Of a stretch of DNA of 61,387 nucleotides, positions 10,376-22,358 are shown piece by piece. This DNA is from Obelidium mucronatum (Eukaryota > Chytridiomycota > Chytridiomycetes > Chytridiales > Chytriomycetaceae). The position numbers and the translations under genes are program-made. Location of the stretch: contig JAIVFH010000161.1 in assembly GCA_025765595.1 (NCBI GenBank), forward strand, positions 1-61,387, written 5' to 3'. Within the stretch, counting starts at the first letter, position 1; every line of letters starts with the position of its first letter. The notes beneath the pieces are model-generated. The model saw only the letters and a list, made by a program, of their open reading frames with translations, had not been told where the DNA came from and did no database searches.

Positions 10376-10427
10376 TATTTTATTGTGTATTTTTTTTCTG
10401 TTTATTTTATTTATTTATTAACTAAAA

Positions 10428-10568
10428 ATGATAACAGCAAACAACCACCAACCATCACATCCCATTGCTCGGAAACTCTTTTGCGCCCAACTATACCAAA
10501 CAGCGCTTCTCAATACGGGCGAGTTTCGATTCGCAGATTTTCTGTTTACAAGAGTCTGGATTCAGGTT

Positions 10569-10603
<35 letters not shown>

Positions 10604-11041
10604 AAAAAACCCTTTCAAGCGCGCGCATACGTAAAAAAAAAACACACACACACACACAAACAAACAAACACTCTCTTTTTTAAGGGAACAGTAACACAAA
10701 TAACTGACTCGTTTTTCCTCATTGACGATGCATCGCATCCACCACATAACTCGGACCTGCCCCCCTCCGCCGGGATCGTCCAAGTAGATCTCCGTAATAG
10801 TACACGAGCAGCTATAGCGGAACCATCAAAACAGCTGTCGTTATTAGTATACCCGTTTTTAAAGGTTGGCGCGGAAGTGGCTGTGATTGGACAAGTCCGG
10901 TACGACCAAGAAGCAGGGTTGTTTGCAATTGGGATCGAGGATCAACGCGTGTTGGATAAAAGTACGGATGCGGATTCTGCGAGTCGATGGGCTTTGGATG
11001 TGGTTCGGGTGCATGAGCAGGTGTATTTTCCCATGAAATAG
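10428..11041 (+). CDS. RMI2-like OB-fold protein of the RecQ-Top3-Rmi complex
   Basis: Two exons (10428-10565 and 10685-11041) give 164 residues. The layout matches RMI2: an N-terminal helix (ARKLFCAQLYQTALLN), a strand ending VWIQG (WMQG in animals), and an OB fold with FFLIDD, GIVQVDLRN, PFLKVGAEVAVIGQVRYD and IGIEDQRVLDK. It ends with RWALDVVRVHEQVYFPM, like the WELEVEDLH end of the animal protein. RMI2 stabilises the Bloom-type dissolvasome. The 119-nt intron is unusual: a 30-base A run (10572-10601), a (CA)n tract and (CAAA)n. Similarity is recognised by pattern only and is moderate. The gene is divergent from the TPR gene, with 52 bp between the start codons. Confidence 0.6.
10572..10670. 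repeat. Poly(A), (CA)n and (CAAA)n in an intron
   Basis: A 30-base A run (10572-10601), a CA dinucleotide run and a CAAA run make up most of the single intron of the RMI2-like gene. Confidence 0.9.
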
Positions 11042-11280
11042 ACTGGCTCCCCAGTTCTCATGGAACTTTCAAATCACTTTGAAATCGAAACATGTAGATA
11101 TAAGAATATATATACGTAATAATAATTATATAGTACTTTTTTCAGTAAAAAAAAACACACAACTGGTTACACTGACCCAAATTCAAAAAAAAACAGTCAA
11201 CAGAGAAATGATTAAAGGGAATGTATTTTCTCCCCCACTCCCAAAGTGGAAAAGGGTAGCAAGCTCCGAGTGTGGTACAA

Positions 11281-11626
11281 CTACAACGATGGTTGAGAAA
11301 CTTCAGCCCCTCGTACAAAATCAAAAACATCCATCAAATTCCTTGTCGCATTTTGGACACTCCATAATCCAATCCGTTTCAAATGCCGTGTTCGTTCACG
11401 TTCATCCTGTTTTTTGTATTTTTGTGAAATGAATAAAACTACGGAAAGGAAGAAACAAAAAAAAAAAAAAAAAAAAGGACGATTGAATGAATACAAACCA
11501 ACACCAACAAAGTCAATGCTCGTCCAATCTCTTCTGCCACGATATCAACAATTCCTGCACTAAAGAAATCCCATGATCCATCGAATCGAGCCTGTGTTGA
11601 TTTTTTTTTTTTTTTCATTTAGATAC

Positions 11627-11671
<45 letters not shown>

Positions 11672-14600
11672 ACTAATCCTACTCACCAACTCAGTTCTCG
11701 CCTCAAAGGTAATCGGAATCCTCACACGATGCGAATTCATGAACCCTACAATGGGCCGAATCAGTGCATTGCTCATGTACGAAATATCAGGAGTCGATAG
11801 AGGGACAGAAGCACGCAAGTCGTTCAAACAGATTCCCCAATGCATGAATATCAGTTGCGGGGCACCGCTTTGGTTCACGATTGTAGATTCTTGCGCCAAT
11901 TTTAGTTCAGTTGATGATGATGACGATGATGATGAAGGAGAGGATGCATTGCTGGTAGTAGTAGTGTTACTGGTGGTGGTATATCGAGATGGGTATTCAC
12001 GTGGAGAATATGTTTCAATGAGGGTTTTGTAGTCTTCTGTTTCTTCAGGGTCTCCTTCTGCTTCGATATACTCTGTTCCAGTTTGTTTGCTTGTCACGAC
12101 TTTTGGATTCGTCAGGGACGCGATTCTTTTCCTCAAGTTGGCGCTGGTACTGTTGCTGTTGCTGTTGCTGTTGATGGTGCTGTTGTTGGATGGATCTGAT
12201 TCGTTTTGTTGGTCAAGAGGGAAAGCGGCATTGGGTCCGCTGTAGCTGTGATGCCGTTCCTTCATTTTTTCTAATCGTTCCATGGCAATATATTTCACGC
12301 TTTCAAACTCTTGCTTGATTTGAGTAAAGAGTTGATGATCGTCTTGATGTTGGGGAAAGACAAAGTGAAAATCAACGTCAATCGTGCCGGCAGTGATCCA
12401 ACTAAAAGGACCACTTGTGACGCCCGTGTTGAAGTGATTGATGGGAAGGCCATTGATTTTGAGGTGTGACTGTGTGTATGTTGATTTCAATCAAAGTAAA
12501 GTAAATAAAAAAGAAGAATAAATTAAAAAAAAAAATAATAATAATCAAAAGACATTTTCATACCATCTCTGCTCCTAGGTTTCGTTTTTGAACAGATGAC
12601 TTTGAATCAAGAGAATTGTTTGGAGCAATGATGGGAGCAGAAGCAGCAGCAGCATCTGCTACACCTACAGGAGAGGAAGCCCATTTGTGGACACTAAAGA
12701 GACAATTGTCGTAGGCACCGACAATAGAGTCTGCACACATGATGTCGTATAAAAGCCATTGCTGTCGAAAGAGTGGGAGTTGAGCTCTGTATATGCTCAC
12801 ATTGAATGGTCTGTTTTTGTTTGTTTGTTTGTTTGTTTGTTTGTTTGTTGTTTTAGTGAATGCAATGAGTGTGTGACTGGTATCACGGAAGGCGATGTAT
12901 AAAGGAACATAAACGAAAGCTATACCGCCTACGGCGGTGCCCGAATAAAAACAAAAAAAAAAGAGGTACCGCCTACAAACACGAAAAAAGGGGATACCAA
13001 CTACGGCGGTACACGAATGAAATAAAAATAATAAAAAAAAAGGGGATACCGCCTACGGCGGTGTGTGAATGAAACACGAAAAAAGGGGATACCGCCTCCG
13101 GCGGTGTGTGAATGAAACACGAAAAAAGGGGATACCGCCTACGGCGGTACACGAATGAAATAAAAATAATAAAAAAAAAAGGGGATACCGCCTACGGCGG
13201 TGTGTGAATGTAAAAACAAAATAAAGAGATACCGCCTACGGCGGTAGGCGGTGCACGAATGAAATAAAAATAATAAAAAAAAAAGGGGATACCGCCTACG
13301 GCGGTGTGTGAATGAAACACGAAAAAAGGGGATACCGCCTCCGGCGGTGTGTGAATGAAACACGAAAAAAGGGGATACCGCCTACGGCGGTACACGAATG
13401 AAATAAAAATAATAAAAAAAAAAGGGGATACCGCCTACGGCGGTGTGTGAATGTAAAAACAAAATAAAGAGATACCGCCTACGGCGGTAGGCGGTGCACG
13501 AATGAAATAAAAATAATAAAAAAAAAGGGGATACCGCCTACGGCGGTGTGTGAATGAAACACGAAAAAAGGGGATACCGCCTCCGGCGGTGTGTGAATGA
13601 AACACGAAAAAAGGGGATACCGCCTACGGCGGTACACGAATGAAATAAAAATAATAAAAAAAAAAGGGGATACCGCCTACGGCGGTGTGTGAATGTAAAA
13701 ACAAAATAAAGAGATACCGCCTACGGCGGTAGGCGGTGCGCGAATGAAAAAAAAAAACGAAAGAAGGAGATACCGCCTGCGGCGGTGCATACATGTAAAA
13801 ACAGAAGAAGGAGATACCGCCTACGGCGGTGGTATCCGCCGTAGGCGGAGTGAGAGTGGTGAATCAAAAAAAAGACATCCGCCTTCGGCGGAAAACAACA
13901 CCGCCTTCGGCGGTGAATGAAAAAAAACGACAACCGCCTTCGGCGGAGAACACCGCCTTCGGCGGACAACAACCGCCTTCGGCGGGAAACAACACCGCCT
14001 TCGGCGGTGAATGAAAAAAAAAGACATCCGCCTTCGGCGGAGAACACCGCCTTCGGCGATGATAAAAAAAAAAAAAAATCGCCTTCGGCGAATCGCCTTC
14101 GGCGATCGAAAACAAATCGCCTTCGGCAATCAAACCAACAAACCTAAAACCACCAGGATTCTTTACAGTAACCAACAAATCATCAACGACAAACGATTCC
14201 AAAGAAAAATCGGCCAGAGTAGGTTCCCTCAAAGAGGGAACCCAATCGAGATCCCAAACGACATGAGAACGATCAACGAGACCACGAACGCCAGTCAAAC
14301 GACAATCGGTAACGAGGCCCAGACCTTGAAAGTACCTCCAAAGCGAGATTGAAACATTGACAGACTGAATATCGAGGTCCCAGTAGGTCCAGTTCAAGTT
14401 CAAGTTCTTTAGCGCGAGCGACAGATCCTCGTCGGACAGGGCAGGATTCTCCCTGCGCAGCTGGTCAGCGACGCGGCGCGTCCACGTCTCTGCCGTGCAC
14501 TTTACTTTGACGCCGTTGAGCTGGATAGTCCCCGCGCGCCAGTTCGGCACGACGCCGGCGTCGATGCGCACGTCGACACCAGAGACGGCAGACAGCCAGC

Positions 14601-14982
14601 GCGCGAGGCGCGAGCGCAGCTTTGCGTCGTCGGAATCGGCGGACGCAACGAGCAGAAACAGCGACGCCGCCGTCGTCGTCGCAAGCAGCGCAAACGCCGC
14701 CGCTGCGACCGACGCCCACGAAAACAGCGCTGCGAATTCGTCGCTGCGCAGCCGCGCGCGTGCGTTCGCCGCCCCGACGCCGAGCAAAAGAAACCGCAGC
14801 CGCAGCCGCAGTCGCGCCACGAGCCGCCGTTCGTTCGCAAGGTGCTGCTGCAGCGTCGGCGCGTACGCCGCGGCGCCCTCCTTGGACGCCGTCGATGTCG
14901 CGAGTCTAGCTGGCCTGACTAGCCTGACTAGCTTTACAAAGCGGGGCATCGCGAGCGTGCGCGATGCTGATCGCAAAAACAT
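11281..14982 (-). CDS. MDM31: Mdm31/Mdm32-family mitochondrial inner-membrane protein
   Basis: Five exons (14144-14982, 12564-12810, 11687-12469, 11499-11591, 11281-11406) give 695 residues. An Arg-rich N-terminus (MFLRSASRTLAMPRFVK) looks like a mitochondrial presequence, followed by a membrane segment near residues 87-113. Family blocks in order: LNLNWTYWDLDIQSVNVSIS, GVRGLVDRSH, FVVDDLLVTV, YRAQLPLFRQQWLLYD, SWITAGTIDVDFHFVFPQ, ALIRPIVGFMNSHRVRIP and SWDFFSAGIVDIVAEEIG. Mdm31 and Mdm32 act in mitochondrial shape and lipid (cardiolipin) homeostasis in yeast; which of the two this is remains open. Intron 1 is 1,333 nt and full of GC-rich hairpins, while the others are 92-95 nt with long T runs. 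Exon 1 is very GC-rich, unlike the rest. Confidence 0.9.
11628..11670. repeat. 43-base A run (T run in intron 3 of MDM31)
   Basis: A pure A homopolymer at 11628-11670 lies inside intron 3 of the minus-strand MDM31-like gene, so it is a T run in the pre-mRNA. Its true length is uncertain in any assembly. Confidence 0.9.
12923..14130. repeat. Array of GC-rich hairpin repeats in MDM31 intron 1
   Basis: Dozens of short perfect palindromes of the form ACCGCC-TAC-GGCGGT (stem 6-7, loop 3) are spaced 20-50 bp apart by A-rich linkers. From about 13020 to 13745 they form a higher-order tandem repeat of 242-243 bp in three copies. From about 13870 the palindrome changes to TCCGCC-TTC-GGCGGA and then TCGCC-TTC-GGCGA, keeping both arms complementary. 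The array fills almost all of the 1,333-nt intron. Short ORFs read through it (RRRRY-type runs) are artefacts of the repeat. Confidence 0.95.
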
Positions 14983-15198
14983 GTGCGGGTGGGTGATCTT
15001 CTTTATGTGGAAATCTAAATATTAATAAGACTGACAGACACAGATTGAACTAATAAAAAGGAATCAACGACAGATCAAATATCCTTTTTCTTCGACGAAA
15101 GAAGTCGTTCTTCTTGTTTCATGTGCTCATGTAATTAACTGTAATTAATGTGTAAAAAAATCAATATTTAAATAAAAATAAAATAATTAAAAAAGACA
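14983..15198. promoter_or_regulatory. Shared intergenic promoter of MDM31 and MON2
   Basis: The start codons of MDM31 (14982, minus) and MON2 (15199, plus) are 216 bp apart and face away from each other, so both promoters must lie here or overlap. The sequence is AT-rich, with runs such as AAAAATAAAATAATTAAAAAA just before the MON2 ATG. No specific factor site is recognised. Confidence 0.6.
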
Positions 15199-18100
15199 AT
15201 GGACCGTCCCGAACGACCAGGTTCAGCAGGTGGTGGTGGACTGGCTGGATTTCTCGTCACAGAACTTGGTTCTCTGATTACAGAAGCGAAAAAGAAGAAC
15301 CCCGATGTCAAGGACGTATGTTGTTTTTATCATTGCCTTGCAGCAGACAATCAAGAAACAAGTCTTAACACTATTGAAAAAAAACATAAAAAAAAAGGCT
15401 GCCGAACTACTTCTTGCTCTTGTTAAATCTCTTCAACCAAGACCGGGAACGCGATCGTCTCCAACCGTGAACGCAAACGATGCAATCGCAACTGGTTTGT
15501 CTATAAAAATAAAAAAATAATATATACACACACTAAAATACACAATTGAAATTTCCTACAGAACTCGCAAAAACTGCAGACACAGTCCGCCCATTCGTTC
15601 TCGCCTGTGAATCAAAAAATGCTAAACTAGTTCCCATTGCCATCGGTTGTCTCCAACGATTAACTATGCATCAAGCCATTCCGTTTCATTCTGTTGCTAC
15701 TGTTTTGCATACTCTTGGTGAACAGATTTCTTTGCTTGATCAGAGTTTGCAGTTGAAGATGCTTCAGACTGTTTTGCCGCTTTTGGGGAGATATCGGTTG
15801 AATGTTGGGGGGGAGGTTGTTGTTGAGGTAAATTATCACGCCGTAGGCGTGTTATCACGCCGAAGGCGTGCAATCATGCTGAAGGCGTACAATCACGCCG
15901 AAGGCGTGCAATCCCGCCGAAGGCGTACAATCACGCTGAAGGCGTGTTTCTTTTTTTTTGTTCCGCCAAAGGCGGTTTCAGTCATGCCGAAGGCATGTAT
16001 CACGCCGTAGGCGTACAATCACGCCGAAGGCGTGTTTCTTTTTTCTGTTATCATGCCGAAGGCATGTATCACGCCGAAGGCGTGTTCTTTTTACCGCCGT
16101 AGGCTGTATGATATTCTTCTTCTTCATTGTTATTCATACACCGCCGTAGGCGGTATCTTCTAGTATCGTTTTTACATTCGTGCACCGCCTACGGCGGTAT
16201 CCCCTTCTTTCATTTTCTTTATACACCGCCGTAGGCGGTATCTTCCTCTATCATTTTTAAATTCGTGCACCGCCGTAGGCGGTATCCCCTTCTTTCAACC
16301 CTAATCTCCTTCAATCATTTTTACATTCATACACCGCCTACGGCGGTATCTCCTTCTTTCATTTTCTTGCATACACCGCCGTAGGCGGTATCTCCTTCTT
16401 TCATTTTCTTTATCCACCGCCGCAGGCGGTATCTCCTTCTTTCATTTTCTTTATACACCGCCGCAGGCGGTATCTCTTTCATTCATTTTCATTCATCCAC
16501 CGCCGTAGGCGGTATTTCCTTCCATCGTTTTTTCATTCGTGCACCGCCTACGGCGGTATCTCCTTCTTTCATTTTCTTTATACACCGCCGTAGGCGCTAT
16601 CTCCTTCAATCATTTTTACATTCCTGCACCGCCTACGGCGGTATCTCCTTCTTTCATTTTCTGTATCCACCGCCGTAGGCGGTATCTCTTTATATTTTGT
16701 TTTCATTCGTGCACCGCCTACGGCGGTATCTCCTTCCTTCATTTTCCTTATACACCGCCGTAGGCGGTATCTTCTTCAATCATTTTTACATTCATGCACC
16801 GCTTACGGCGGTATCCCCTTCTTTCATTTTCTTTATCCACCGCCGTAGGCGGTATCTCTTTATATTTTGTTTTCATTCGTGCACCGCCTACGGCGGTATC
16901 TCCTTCAATCATTTTCATTCACCACCGCCGTAGGCGGTATTTCCTTCCATCGTTTTTTCATTCGTGCGCCGCCGTAGGCGGCATCTCCTTCAATCATTTT
17001 TTCACACACTTCTTTGATACACCGCCGCAGGCGGTATTTCCTTCAATTATTTTTAAACTCGTGCACCGCCTATGGCGGTATCTCTTTCTTCCCTTTTCTT
17101 TCATACACCGCCCATACACCGCCATAGGCGGTATCTCCTTCAATCATTTTTAAATTCGCGCACCGCCGCAGGCGGTATCCCCTTCTTTCATTTTCTTTAT
17201 CCTCCTTTGGCTGTCACATTCTCTCTCTTCAAAGTACTTCAACAACTTACTCAAATCACTTCTCTTCATAATCATGCCGAAGGCATGTATCACGCCGTGG
17301 CGTGTTCTTTTTACCGCCGTAGGCGGTATGATATTCATCTTCTTCATTGTTATTCATACACCGCCGTAGGCGGTATCTTCTTATATCGCTTTTGCATTCG
17401 TGCACCGCCGTAGGCGGTATGTCGTTCTTCCCTGTCTTTCCCACACTTCTTTCATACGCCGCCGTAGGCGGTATCTCCTTCAATCATTTTTACATTCCTG
17501 CACCGCCTACGGCGGTATCTCCTTCTTTCAGTTTCTTTCATACACCGCCTACGGCGGTATCCCCTTCTTTCAACCCGTAATCTTCTTCGATCATTTTTAA
17601 ATTCGTGCACCGCCTACGGCGGTATCCCCTTCTTTCAAACCTTATCTCCTTCAATCATTTTTACATTCCTGCACCGCCTACGGCGGTATCCCCTTCTTTC
17701 ATTTTCTTTATCCACCGCCGTACGCGGTATGATCCTCTTCTTCTTCTCGCCATACACGGTACAATCTCCTCCATTGGCTGTCACATTCTCTCTCTTCAAA
17801 GTACTACCACAACTTACTCAAATCACTTGTCTCCAATACAATATAGTCACTCATGCTCTGCTATCGATTACAAGATACAAAATCCCCCGTCGTCAATAGC
17901 ATTGCATCTGCCACTCTCGGTCAGATTGTACTGCACGCGTTTGAAAAAGTTGTTAGTGAAGACGAAGCAAACGCTGCTGCTTCATCAACTGATGGTGTGG
18001 TGGATGAGTCTTCTACAAACAAAAGCCCGTTTGCAAAAGATGCGTGTATGCTCTTTCAGGTAATTCTGCTTCTCTTTTTGTTTCACAAAATGTCTCTGTG

Positions 18101-21100
18101 GAAACTTAAAAAAGACAATACACATGTATAGGATATTTGTTATTTGGCTTCGGGGGATTCAGGAACGTTTTGGAGAATTTCATCGCTTCCCAAAGGATTC
18201 TGTTTCGAACTGATTGAATCAGTGTTGAAGGAGCATCCTGGTCTCTTTAAAAAAGTATGTTGTCTGTTTGTTGAATGAATTTATGAATTTATGGTTTCAC
18301 GTTTATTTGGGTTAAAAAAGATTTAATTTCCCCAACCAGCACACTGCTTTACTCTCTCTTGTCAAAGAACGCGTCTGTCCACTTCTGATGCGCTCCTTCA
18401 GCGATAAAACCGAATTCCATCTCCTCGTTCGACTAATACGAGTCATTCACGTGACATTAAAACTATTCAACAACATGCTACCAATGGAATGCGAAATCCT
18501 ACTCTCCCTATACACCAAACTCTTGGAAACAGACCACGGCCCGCCGTGGCTTCGAGTCCTTGTGTTGGAATCCATTCGCGGTCTCTGTATCACGGATGGG
18601 TTCTTGAGAACCGCGTATGATACGTATGATGCGAAACCGAGTGCTTCAAATGTTGTACAGGAGTTGTTGGCGGCTGTGACGAGGATCCTTGTTTGTGAAA
18701 AGCAGGCGGCGCTGATTATACCTAGAGAGCTGCCAGATGTCCCGGCAGCGGCGGCTCAGTTAACCGCGGGATCGGATTTAGTGGGAGTAGCGACAGGAAT
18801 GGTCAAATCACCTTGGTAACAACGCCAAAAAAAGGTACCTTCAATGAAGGAAGACTAAAAACAAAATTACCAGTCTCGACCTCCTTGATAAAACCGACGC
18901 CCCAACTCTCCCCGAACACTACCTCACATCCGTAGCAATTCAATGCATCCTAAACACAACAGAAATCCAAGTCTCCTTCCTCCTCGCCAGCCTCCTCGCC
19001 TCAAACCCCTCCAACAACACCCCAACAAGCCCCACAAGCGCCACCTCACTACCCCCACCACCACCCGTCCTCCAATCCGACCTCCTCCTCGCAATAGAAA
19101 TGGCAACGTCCACCTTCCCCATAATCCTAAGCACCCTCTCCATCCTCCTCATTGGAAACACCGACCTAGAACTCTACAAACAATCCCTCAAAGCATACAC
19201 AGGCTTCACAACCCTCGTCGGCCTCATGGGCCTCGTACAGCAACGCGACGCCCTGATCAACACCGCCTGCCGAATCGCAACCCCGCCTTTAGTCACATTG
19301 AGTTGCGATGCAAGTGTCGCCGTGCGCGAGTTGACAGCCTTCTCGGGCCCCGCGGCGCAGAACTTCCAAACCCGTGTGAACCATGCCGTGTCCTTGTCGA
19401 GTGTCTTGTTGGGGGAGAGGAATTTGATGGCCGTTGTAGCGGTGGCGGGAGTTGCTGGGCAGTTGGGCAGTGTGATGGATAAAGGGGGTTGGTATTTTGT
19501 GTTGGAGACTTTAGCGGCTGTGGAAGGGATGCATAGTAGTGGTAAGACGGAGAGGAGGGAGACTGTGAATCCGGGGATTGATGGAGTGAAGATGATTGAT
19601 GGGGGTAGGAAGATGAGTTTGAATGCGCTTGCGAATGTGGCGGTGGCGCTTGTGGCTGGGGGCAGTGGGGCTGGGGTTGAGATGAATCTTGTGTTGGCAA
19701 TGAAGAATTTGTTTGAGGCGAGTAAGTTGTGGGAGTTGAAGGATTTGAAGGAGTTTGTTGGGGCGTTGTGTTTGTTGAGTAAGGATGGGGCGATTCAGGC
19801 GGCGTCGAATGCTTTGGAGAAGAAGGAAGTGGGGAAGAGTGGGGCTGATGAAAAGTTGTTTGCTGTAACAAAGTTGTTTGAAGTTGTGGTGATGAATAAT
19901 GCGAGGATTGTGGATTCGCCTGGCGAGATATTTTCGCTGGTTGTTGGGACGCTGATTGATATTGCCCATTCTACAAACTGTACACCAAGTATTCGGAGTC
20001 AAGTTTGCAATGCATTTGGCGAAATTTTGACCATCTCGATTCAAACGGCAGAAGATGATGTCACACATGGAATCAAGAATGGGGAGTCAACTGAGTTGAA
20101 GTTGTTGGACCCGCTGCGAAGGTTTATGCTTGTCAGCACAGACGATGTCGTCCCTACTGGAGTTCCAATCAATAGCAGTGTAACTGTTGACGCGGAGAGA
20201 GTCGTTAAAGGTCCATGGTTTGTGGATGTCCAAAAAGTGGGACTTGAAACTGTGAAAAAGATCCTTATGGGGTCCGGTCATAACTTGGTTCATGGATGGT
20301 TTTTGATTTTTGAAGTTATACGAAGTGTTGTCATTGGTGGGAAGAAAGGAGGTGGAGTGACATCTACTGGCGCTTTAATGAACATTACGGAGGCGTCCAA
20401 TAACCTCGAAAGTACACAGCCGTCTAAAGCTTCACTTCTCGTTCGCGCCGCGTTTCCATCCCTTCAGCTAGTTTGTGGTGACTTCTTGGGCTCGTTAGGC
20501 CCAGAAATCCTGTTTGAGTGCATCCAAACTTTGGGATGCTTTGGATCGCAGCCGGACGACATAAACATCAGTCTCACAACAATCGGCTTGCTATGGAACA
20601 TCAGTGACCACATTCTAACGCGACGTCAAAAGCTGGAAAAGGATGGAAAAGCTGAATCACCTACCCACCGATCCAACTATAACGTTGGTTCCACAGAAAA
20701 GCTAGACACTCCAAATTCAACTCTCAGTATACTGCAAGCATCGCGGGCTATGCTCACGAGTCGTGAATATCTCTCTGGGCCAGTCACACCGAAAACAATG
20801 GATGTTTTATGGATGCATCTTTTAGCGCACCTCTCGCAACTCTGTTCTGATTGGAGACCCGAGGTGCGAAACTCTGCAAATCAAACAATCTTTAAAACGA
20901 TTGGAATCAATGGGAAGCGGCTAACGTTGGATGCCTGGGATGAATGCATTTGGAATATTCTGTTCCCGCTTCTCGAGCGCGTTAAAATATCCAGCGAGCA
21001 AGCTGAACTCATACAGCAGGCGCCAGCACCGAATGTCGTTGCGGCGAGTGGGATACCTATAAATCCCCGCGATTCACCCACGAAATTCTGGAACGAAACA

Positions 21101-22317
21101 AAGACACTGACATTGACTGGAATCACAAACCTGATTATTCAATTTTTCCCAGTTTTGATTGAGCTGGAATCGGGTTTTGAAAAGACTTGGAACTTGTTTT
21201 TGGATTACATTCGATCCTGGTCTGTCGGTGGTAGCCCAGAAGTCGCAGCTGCCGCCATGAAGAGCTTTAAATCTCTTGTCAGGTATCCCAAAGATTTATT
21301 AGAATCAGATGGATCTCCTGGAAAATTATCTCCCAATATCCAAAACCGGTTGCCAGATCTTTGGAGAATGGCATGGGACGTTTGGGAGGCTATTGGCCAA
21401 GGGATACTCTCTGAAGCAGATGAAAACAAGGGAACCGCAGCGCCGCCACAAAGTGTGTTGACAAAATCCGCCAGTGGGTTTGGGAGTCAATTGATTGACG
21501 TGGATAAGCTGAAACCACTTCATGGGCCATTTCCTCAAGCAACGCTTGTTCAATACGTAGCTGTATTTGTTGATATTTACGATGTTATTTCTTCCACGTT
21601 TGGATTGTATGAGCTCAAACGTCTGCTCAATGTTCTTGGGTCCCTGCTGCTATACCACACCACCACTCCGGCGGGGGCCACAGTGTCGAAATACAAGACG
21701 GATAATATCTCTGACCTCGAAAATATGTCTCCGTTTCAAGACGCTGTGTTTACTCTCATGACAGGAACAAGTCCTGACTTTTCCGTCATTAAAGGGGCAC
21801 CAGAAGTTCTTATCTTGAGCATTGCTGGATTTATACGTCTTCCGTTTCTTCGGCTTCAGTCGCTGTCTGACCCTGAAAGAGAAATCGCGCGACTGCAACC
21901 CGCAACGGGAGGAATGGAAAAGGGGTTCACATATATGGCACTCGCGAAACGATCTATTCAAACTTTGGTGACCTTGTTTGAAACATATGGGACTGTGAGT
22001 GGGATTTACTCGGGTGGTATTTTTGAGGCTACTTTGGCTTGTTTGGATGCTCCAATGCGGGCGAAATATGATTGCCCATGTCCTGGCGTCAAGGATTCGA
22101 CACCTCTCTGGAGATGCGCCGCGAATACTTCCATCACCTTGGTTGTTTTGGGGTTGAAGAATTTGGATAAGTATATTGCAGGTAATATTCCTACCGATTT
22201 TTTTGGTTGGACCGTTGAACTCACTGTTTACTCTCAGACATACCCAAAGAGATCTTGAATGGCATATATGTGCAGATTTTAGATATGTTTGACGGATTTT
22301 TGTTGCCCCAAAGGTGT

Positions 22318-22358
<41 letters not shown>

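Noticed and set aside
13139..14129. Many ORFs with RRRRY, PPKAV or PPTAV runs in the hairpin arrays (also 15958-17600)
   Set aside because: They are translations of the palindromes in several frames and on both strands, and lie inside introns of well-supported genes.
12923..17730. Regularly spaced palindromes as a CRISPR array
   Set aside because: They lie in introns of eukaryotic genes, the linkers are low-complexity and related to one another instead of unique spacers, repeat units vary, and no cas gene is present.
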